NCBI GenBank assembly: GCA_026399875.1
Contig: JAPLQF010000011.1
Coordinates: 44,729-108,728 of the forward strand
DNA length: 64,000 nt
Direction: 5' to 3'
Origin: Burkholderiales bacterium
Lineage (GTDB): Bacteria > Pseudomonadota > Gammaproteobacteria > Burkholderiales > Burkholderiaceae_E
The stretch's first letter is position 1; every line of letters starts with the position of its first letter. Below are positions 61,301-64,000 of this stretch, piece by piece. The translations under genes and the position numbers were made by a program. The notes beneath the pieces were generated by a model that searched no databases, was not told the origin of the DNA, and saw only the letters and a program-made list of their open reading frames with translations.

Positions 61301-64000
61301 CATCGTTGACCGCAGTCACCGTCAGGCTCGCAGTGTCGCTGGCCGCACTGAAGGCGCTCGTGCCTGTGCCGGGGTTGGTGATGACGGTGTAGTCGCCGGT
61401 CGAGCCACTGCTCATGTCCCAGGCGCGGAAGGTGATCGCTGTGCTGAGCGTGCCGTTCAGATCACCGAAGGGCAGCATGCGGATGCTCGCTGTTGGGCCG
61501 AGCAGCAGCGCGAGTTCGTTCGTCGTGCTGTTGATCTTTGCGGCGTCGATGGTCAGCCAGTTGGTGCCGCCATCGGTGCTGTATTGCCAGGTGCCAAGGC
61601 TGGTGTCGAGCGCGGTGATCGCAATGGCCTCGGTCGCCGTGCCATCGGCATCGGTGATGCTACCGTCGACCACGAGCGACGCCACGGTGATACCCGCCGG
61701 GTTGGTCGCGCCTTCGAGAATCGTGGGCAGTGCAGGGCTTGCTGCGGTGTTGAGCACTGGCGAGTCATTGACCGGCGTAATGCTGACCGTGCTCGTACCC
61801 TGTACAACCAGTGCCCCGCCGCTGCCTTGTGCCGATGTGTTGCCGTCGCTGAAGGTCCAGACGATCTGCACACTTGCGGGCGGCGTGCCGCTCGCGTTGG
61901 CATAAGCCAGCGAGGAGAGCAGTTCGTTCACGCGCGCCTGCGTGGCGTTGCTGTTGAAGGTGATCGACAGCGTGCCGGCGGTATTGCTCACCGTGCCTAC
62001 CGTCTCACCCGAGAGCACCGCGTTGCCGCCGGTGAAGCTCAGGTTGCTAATGGCGGAGAAAACATCTTCGGCATTAGCGCCGCCATTGCGCGCCAGCGTG
62101 ATCGACGCGCCGCCGTAATCGCCCGCGCCGTTATTGAGCGCGGCGAGGTCCGCGTCATAAATCGCAACGCCGGCATCAAGTGCCACCGCAGCGGCGTTCT
62201 CGGTAAAGCTCACCGACCCGCCCAAGGTATTGGTGGCCGTGCCGTTGAAGGTGGTGTCGAGCGAGCCGTCGGCGTTGACGCGGATCAGGCTGAAGTCCTG
62301 ATTGATTCCGTTGCTGGAGTAGCCCGCTAGGAGAATCTTGCCATCGGGCTGAAGGCTCAGGCTGCGCCCGCTGTCTTCGCCACTGCCAACAGGCACGATG
62401 AGCTTGCCATCGCCATCGAAAGAGGTGTCCAGCAACCCATCGGCATTCAGGCGAACAACACTGAAATCAGTGTCACTCCCATTGAAGGAAAACCCCGCCA
62501 CCAGAATCTTGCCGTCAGGCTGAAGTGTCAGGCTGCGCGTCTCGTCTTGACCGCTGCCGAGCGGGATGAGCAGCCTGCCCCCGCTGCCAAAAGAGCCGTC
62601 GAGCCATCCGTCGGCAGTCAGGCGGATCAGACTGAAGTCATTATCGGTGCCGTTAAAGGAGTAGCCGGCAACAAGGATCTTGCCGTCGGGTTGCAAGGTC
62701 AGGCTATAGGCGGCGTCTTCGCCGCTGCCGACCGGCACGATGAGTTTGCCGCCGGTGCCGAAGGCGCTATCAAGCACCCCATCCGCGTTAAGGCGGATCA
62801 CACTGAAGTCGGAGTTGGTGCCGGAGGACGTCCCGGCAACGAGAATCTTGCCGTCAGGTTGTACGGTCAGGCTTGAGGCAACGTCATTGGAACTGCCGAT
62901 CGGCAAGACAAGCTTGCCGTCGCCATCGAATGAGGTGTCGAGCGACCCGTCGGCATTCACGCGGATCAGGCTGAAGTCGAGGTCGGTGCCGTTGTAAGAG
63001 GCCCCGGCGATCAGGATTTTGCCATCAGGCTGCACAACGACGCTGTAGCTGACATCGTTGCTACTACCGACCGGCACGACTAGCTTGCCCCCGCTGCCAA
63101 AGGCGCTGTCCGTCGACCCATCCGAATTCAGACGAATCAGGCTGAAGTCGTAGGTGCCGCTATTCAGGGAGTACCCGGCCACAAGAATCTTGCCGTCGGC
63201 TTGCACCGTGACGCTCTGACCGTAGTCCAGGCTGCTGCCAACCGGCAGGATCAGCTTGCCGTCGCCATCGAAGCTGGTGTCGAGCGACCCGTCGGCACTC
63301 AGACGGATCAGGCTGTAGTCAGAATCGCTGCCGTTGCTCAAGTAGCCCGCCATCAGGATCTTGCCGTCGGGCTGCACGACCACGCTGCGGCCGAAATCGT
63401 CGCTGCTGCCGACCGGCACGATGAGCTTGCCGCTGCCGGCCACAGGCGCAAAGGTCGGTGCGTCGTTGACCGCAGTCACCGTCAGGCTCGCGGTGTCGCT
63501 GGCCGCACTGAACGCGCTGGTGCCGGTGCCAGGATTGGTGATGACGGTGTAGTCGCCGGTCGAGCCACTGCTCATGTCCCAGGCGCGGAAGGTGATCGCG
63601 GTGCTCAGCGTGCCGTTCAGATCACCGAAGGGCAGCATGCGGATGCTCGCTGTTGGGCCGAGCAGCAGCGCGAGTTCGTTGGTGCTGCTGTTGATCTTTG
63701 CGCCGTCGATGGTCAGCCAGTTGATGCCGCCATCGATGCTGTATTGCCAGGTGCCAAGGCTGGTGTCGAGTGCGGTGATCGCGATGGCTTCAACCGCTGA
63801 GCCGTCGGCATCGGTGATGCTGCCATCGACTACGAGCGAGGCCACGGTGATGCCGGCGGGGTTGGTCGCGTTCTCGAGGATCGTCGGCAGTGCGGGGCTT
63901 GCCGCAGCGTTGAGCACCGGCGAGTCATTGGCCGCAGTGATGTTGACGGTGGTCGTGCCCTGCGTGGTGAGTGCCCCACCGCTGCCCTGAACCGAAGTGT
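55392..64000 (-). CDS. Giant repeat surface protein (delta-60 and cadherin-like repeats), 5' end beyond window
   Basis: About 2870 residues are visible and the frame is still open at the right edge, so the true N-terminus and any signal are outside. From the N-terminal side: a domain unit ending NDAPTFA, seven delta-60 repeats, a domain with SVQIVWTFSDGN, then the whole set again (period 2160 bp), then six cadherin-like repeats (59610-57395), a cadherin domain, two further Ig/cadherin-like domains, and a Pro/Thr/Ser-rich linker (about 56330-56140). Near the C-terminus is one membrane segment (VLWWLVNGGTLLWIVLTYGPL) and an acidic DDEDDDGLPDRQDPLD stretch like a calcium loop. Likely an exported, membrane-tethered adhesin or matrix protein. 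Coupled to the GGDEF gene. Antisense open frames are artefacts of codon bias. Confidence 0.9.
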   Translation of the reverse strand, partial: TSVQGSGGALTTQGTTTVNITAANDSPVLNAAASPALPTILENATNPAGITVASLVVDGSITDADGSAVEAIAITALDTSLGTWQYSIDGGINWLTIDGAKINSSTNELALLLGPTASIRMLPFGDLNGTLSTAITFRAWDMSSGSTGDYTVITNPGTGTSAFSAASDTASLTVTAVNDAPTFAPVAGSGKLIVPVGSSDDFGRSVVVQPDGKILMAGYLSNGSDSDYSLIRLSADGSLDTSFDGDGKLILPVGSSLDYGQSVTVQADGKILVAGYSLNSGTYDFSLIRLNSDGSTDSAFGSGGKLVVPVGSSNDVSYSVVVQPDGKILIAGASYNGTDLDFSLIRVNADGSLDTSFDGDGKLVLPIGSSNDVASSLTVQPDGKILVAGTSSGTNSDFSVIRLNADGVLDSAFGTGGKLIVPVGSGEDAAYSLTLQPDGKILVAGYSFNGTDNDFSLIRLTADGWLDGSFGSGGRLLIPLGSGQDETRSLTLQPDGKILVAGFSFNGSDTDFSVVRLNADGLLDTSFDGDGKLIVPVGSGEDSGRSLSLQPDGKILLAGYSSNGINQDFSLIRVNADGSLDTTFNGTATNTLGGSVSFTENAAAVALDAGVAIYDADLAALNNGAGDYGGASITLARNGGANAEDVFSAISNLSFTGGNAVLSGETVGTVSNTAGTLSITFNSNATQARVNELLSSLAYANASGTPPASVQIVWTFSDGNTSAQGSGGALVVQGTSTVSITPVNDSPVLNTAASPALPTILEGATNPAGITVASLVVDGSITDADGTATEAIAITALDTSLGTWQYSTDGGTNWLTIDAAKINSTTNELALLLGPTASIRMLPFGDLNGTLSTAITFRAWDMSSGSTGDYTVITNPGTGTSAFSAASDTASLTVTAVNDAPTFARLPGTGKLIVPVGSSSDFGNSLTVQPDGKILVAGQSFNGSDYDFSLARLNADGSLDTSFDGDGKLIVPVGSNGRNFGNSVTVQPDGKIIVAGSSSNGINDDFSLIRLNADGSLDTSFNGNGKLVISVGSGDDSGRSVTIQPDGKIIVAGTSFNGSNNSFSLIRLNTDGSLDTSFDGDGKLIVPVGVANEVGSSVTAQPDGRILLAGYSSNGSDADFSLIRLNADGSLDTSFNGDGKLIMPVGSGDDIGKSVTVQTDGKILLAGYSSIGIDFEFSLIRLNADGTLDTGFNGSGKLIMPVGSDEDTGQSVSVQTDGKILVAGNSFNGSDYDFSLIRLNADGTLDTTFDNDGKLIVPVGTHDDLGYSLTLQPDGRILVAGSSINGSTSDFSLIRVNADGSLDTAFGSIAANTLGGSVSYTEGAAAVALDAGVAIYDADLAALNNGAGDYSGASITLARDGGANAEDVFSTLGNLSFTGGDAVLSGLTIGTVSNAAGTLSITFNSNATQARVDELLSSLAYANASGTPPASVQIVWTFSDGNTSAQGSGGALTTQGTSTVNITSVNDAPSGTSATLTTTEDTPRVLAAADFGFTDASDSPANALLAVSISTLPNAGSLTVDGIAVTVGQSISVADINAGKLVFTPGLNASGTGYASFTFRVQDNGGTANGGVDLDPTAKTITFNVIAVNDAPSGASATLTTNEGTVWVFAATDFGFGDANDTPANAFSAVTISSLATAGNLTLAGTAVTVGQSISIADINAGRLVFTPVANASGTGYASFTFRVQDNGGTANGGVDLDPTAKMITFNVIAANDAPSGASATLTMAEGTPWVFAATDFGFSDTNDSPSNALMAVTMSSLPTAGNLTLAGTAVTVGQSISVADISAGRLVFTPVTNGTGSASFTFRVQDNGGTSNGGVDLDPTAKTINFNVIAVNDAPSGADKTLTTGEGTPWVFAATDFGFSDTNDSPSNALMAVTMSSLPTVGSLTLAGTAVTVGQSISVADINAGRLVFTPVTNGSGTGYASITFRVQDNGGTANGGVDLDPTAKTITFNVIADNDAPSGASATFTTTEDTPWVFAATDFGFSDTNDSPANALMAVTMSSLPTAGSLTLAGIAVTAGQSISIGDINAGQLVFTPVANGNSTAYASLTFQVQDNGGTANGGVDLDPTAKTITFNVTPVNDAPSGANATFTTTEDAAWVFAATDFGFSDTNDSPSNALMAVTMSSLPTVGSLTLAGTAVTVGQSISIADINAGRLVFTPVTNGTGSASFTFRVQDNGGIANGGVDLDPTAKTITFNLTPVNSAPVITSNGGGASASLSVTENSTSVTQVTATDIDLPAQRLGYSIVGGADAARFLIDTNTGLLSFVSSPRWHLPADANGDNRYQVIVGADDGSLLTTQALAITVTNLPDAPVVTAPPAATLLENTGIPIAGLSVSDVDGNLSTVSLRVEHGSLALDLAGGATIVAGEQGSSTITLGGNSSQLQAALASLSYRSVRDFHGSDTLQVLATDATGLQSGASTAITITPINHLPEVNAPGSQATLAGMPLEFRVEGNNPIFITDTDDIESTLRVTLTVNGGSLSIATVDGLTLAPPLGVGADSKLIIEGPMRAVNAALATLSFLPADDFFGETRLDLIVRDLTDPASGVDLPRSVPIEVSLPPTFARTPGSPIPVSTPPVMSIPVTSTPGATTPATSTSVGTTTVTSSPVGTTPVLTPPVGSSSLPAAGTASATDAASGRESAKPGVSASTSASSREDALAPIVPSLITAPGADRSDIAIRLIAPVEMARSAPTDISAARRLESSMTVPTVVRAFESQALVAGVFVVTPDSVSVIGLADDTRNSIDASPQATEIRLRSESLEPTQTVVDELTLSSLSVQSTAAAVSAGVLWWLVNGGTLLWIVLTYGPLARTFDPLPILARERRDDEDDDGLPDRQDPLDVPTLFDDPNAPSPAHTPVPDNISRQPAAIVESA
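57395..59610 (-). repeat. Six tandem cadherin-like repeats (about 366-369 bp each)
   Basis: Within the giant gene, units beginning NDAPSG recur near 59610, 59240, 58870, 58510, 58140 and 57770. Each encodes a unit with FAATDFGFSDTNDSP, AGTAVTVGQSIS, INAGRLVFTP and GGVDLDPTAKTITFN. Similarity at the DNA level is high, pointing to recent expansion. Confidence 0.92.
60078..61271 (-). repeat. Second block of seven delta-60 repeats
   Basis: Seven consecutive units of about 57 residues (171 bp), each GKLIVPVGS..., QPDGKILVAG, DFSLIRLNADGSLDTSF. The count of seven fits one seven-bladed beta-propeller. Confidence 0.92.
62240..63431 (-). repeat. First block of seven delta-60 repeats
   Basis: Seven units with the same pattern as the second block (GKLxxPxGS, QPDGKILxAG, DFSLIRxNADGSLDxxF); the fourth unit is one residue shorter. 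The block start is exactly 2160 bp from the start of the second block. Confidence 0.92.

Larger units (their letters stand above)
59650..64000 (-). repeat. 2160-bp tandem super-repeat (two copies, continuing past the edge)
   Basis: DNA around 61321-61500 matches 63481-63660 almost base for base at an offset of 2160 bp (720 codons). Each copy holds an ASPALPTIL domain, a NDAPTFA junction, seven delta-60 repeats and a SVQIVWTFSDGN domain. The last 80 bases of the window are the end of a further copy. Confidence 0.9.

Noticed and set aside
57395..63431. Regular repeats of about 171 and 366 bp that could suggest a CRISPR or satellite array
   Set aside because: The repeats are in frame inside one continuous coding region and encode protein repeats. 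There are no short repeat/unique spacer patterns and no cas genes.
63917..64000. Start of the giant protein at 63917
   Set aside because: The codon there is a GTG in the middle of a repeat domain, and the frame continues unbroken to the window edge with a sequence matching the later repeat copies. The gene is partial.

Overview
This is a GC-rich, gene-dense bacterial chromosome segment with no tRNA, rRNA, CRISPR array, insertion sequence or phage gene that I can see. The housekeeping gene order (argS, SPOR protein, dsbA, SDR; and rsmI, lpoA-like, yraN, BON lipoprotein) is typical of Betaproteobacteria, most likely Burkholderiales. That assignment rests on gene order and protein families, not on a phylogeny.

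Left end (1-14478, minus strand): three giant multidomain proteins in one apparent operon, transcribed right to left: propionyl-CoA synthase (ACS, enoyl-CoA hydratase and enoyl-CoA reductase domains), bifunctional malonyl-CoA reductase (two SDR halves) and a single-chain acetyl-CoA carboxylase-like protein (BC, BCCP, central region, CT; cut by the left edge). Together they would convert acetyl-CoA plus bicarbonate to propionyl-CoA through 3-hydroxypropionate. This is the first arm of the Chloroflexus 3-hydroxypropionate bi-cycle, here in a proteobacterial setting.

14787-27708: cell-envelope and housekeeping genes. These are pyroglutamyl peptidase, a TlpA-like thioredoxin, an M48 protease with LemA, the BON/YraN/LpoA/RsmI group, RlpA, a BtuF-like metal/cobalamin receptor, an SDR, DsbA, a SPOR protein and ArgS. 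27742-39001: small catabolic units. These are VOC-like/SDR/cyclase, a DUF993 protein, a diguanylate cyclase, a tri-haem and a di-haem cytochrome c, ethanolamine ammonia-lyase EutBC and a Baeyer-Villiger monooxygenase. 39007-40698 hold a crotonase-family protein and a sirtuin.

40747-52053: a coherent organic-nitrogen cluster. Leftward from a well-formed promoter lie a type III glutamine synthetase/gamma-glutamylamide synthetase-like enzyme and three proteins that correspond to the amidotransferase, GXGXG and FMN parts of glutamate synthase (GlxB/GlxC/GlxD, equivalent to MgsABC). A NMT1/SsuA-type ABC transporter, an amidase and an alpha/beta hydrolase follow. Rightward lie an XRE-cupin regulator and a DAO-family FAD oxidoreductase. 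I infer import and assimilation of a small amine or amide.

52113-64000: an acyl-CoA ligase, a membrane PAS-GGDEF protein, and a giant repeat protein running off the right edge. The giant protein carries two blocks of exactly seven delta-60 repeats (likely seven-bladed propellers) in a 2160-bp super-repeat, six cadherin-like repeats of about 122 residues, and a C-terminal membrane segment. Its stop codon overlaps the start of the GGDEF gene.

A further pattern is a set of short tandem or direct duplications (10-15-bp units) at many gene ends and junctions (nine loci listed).
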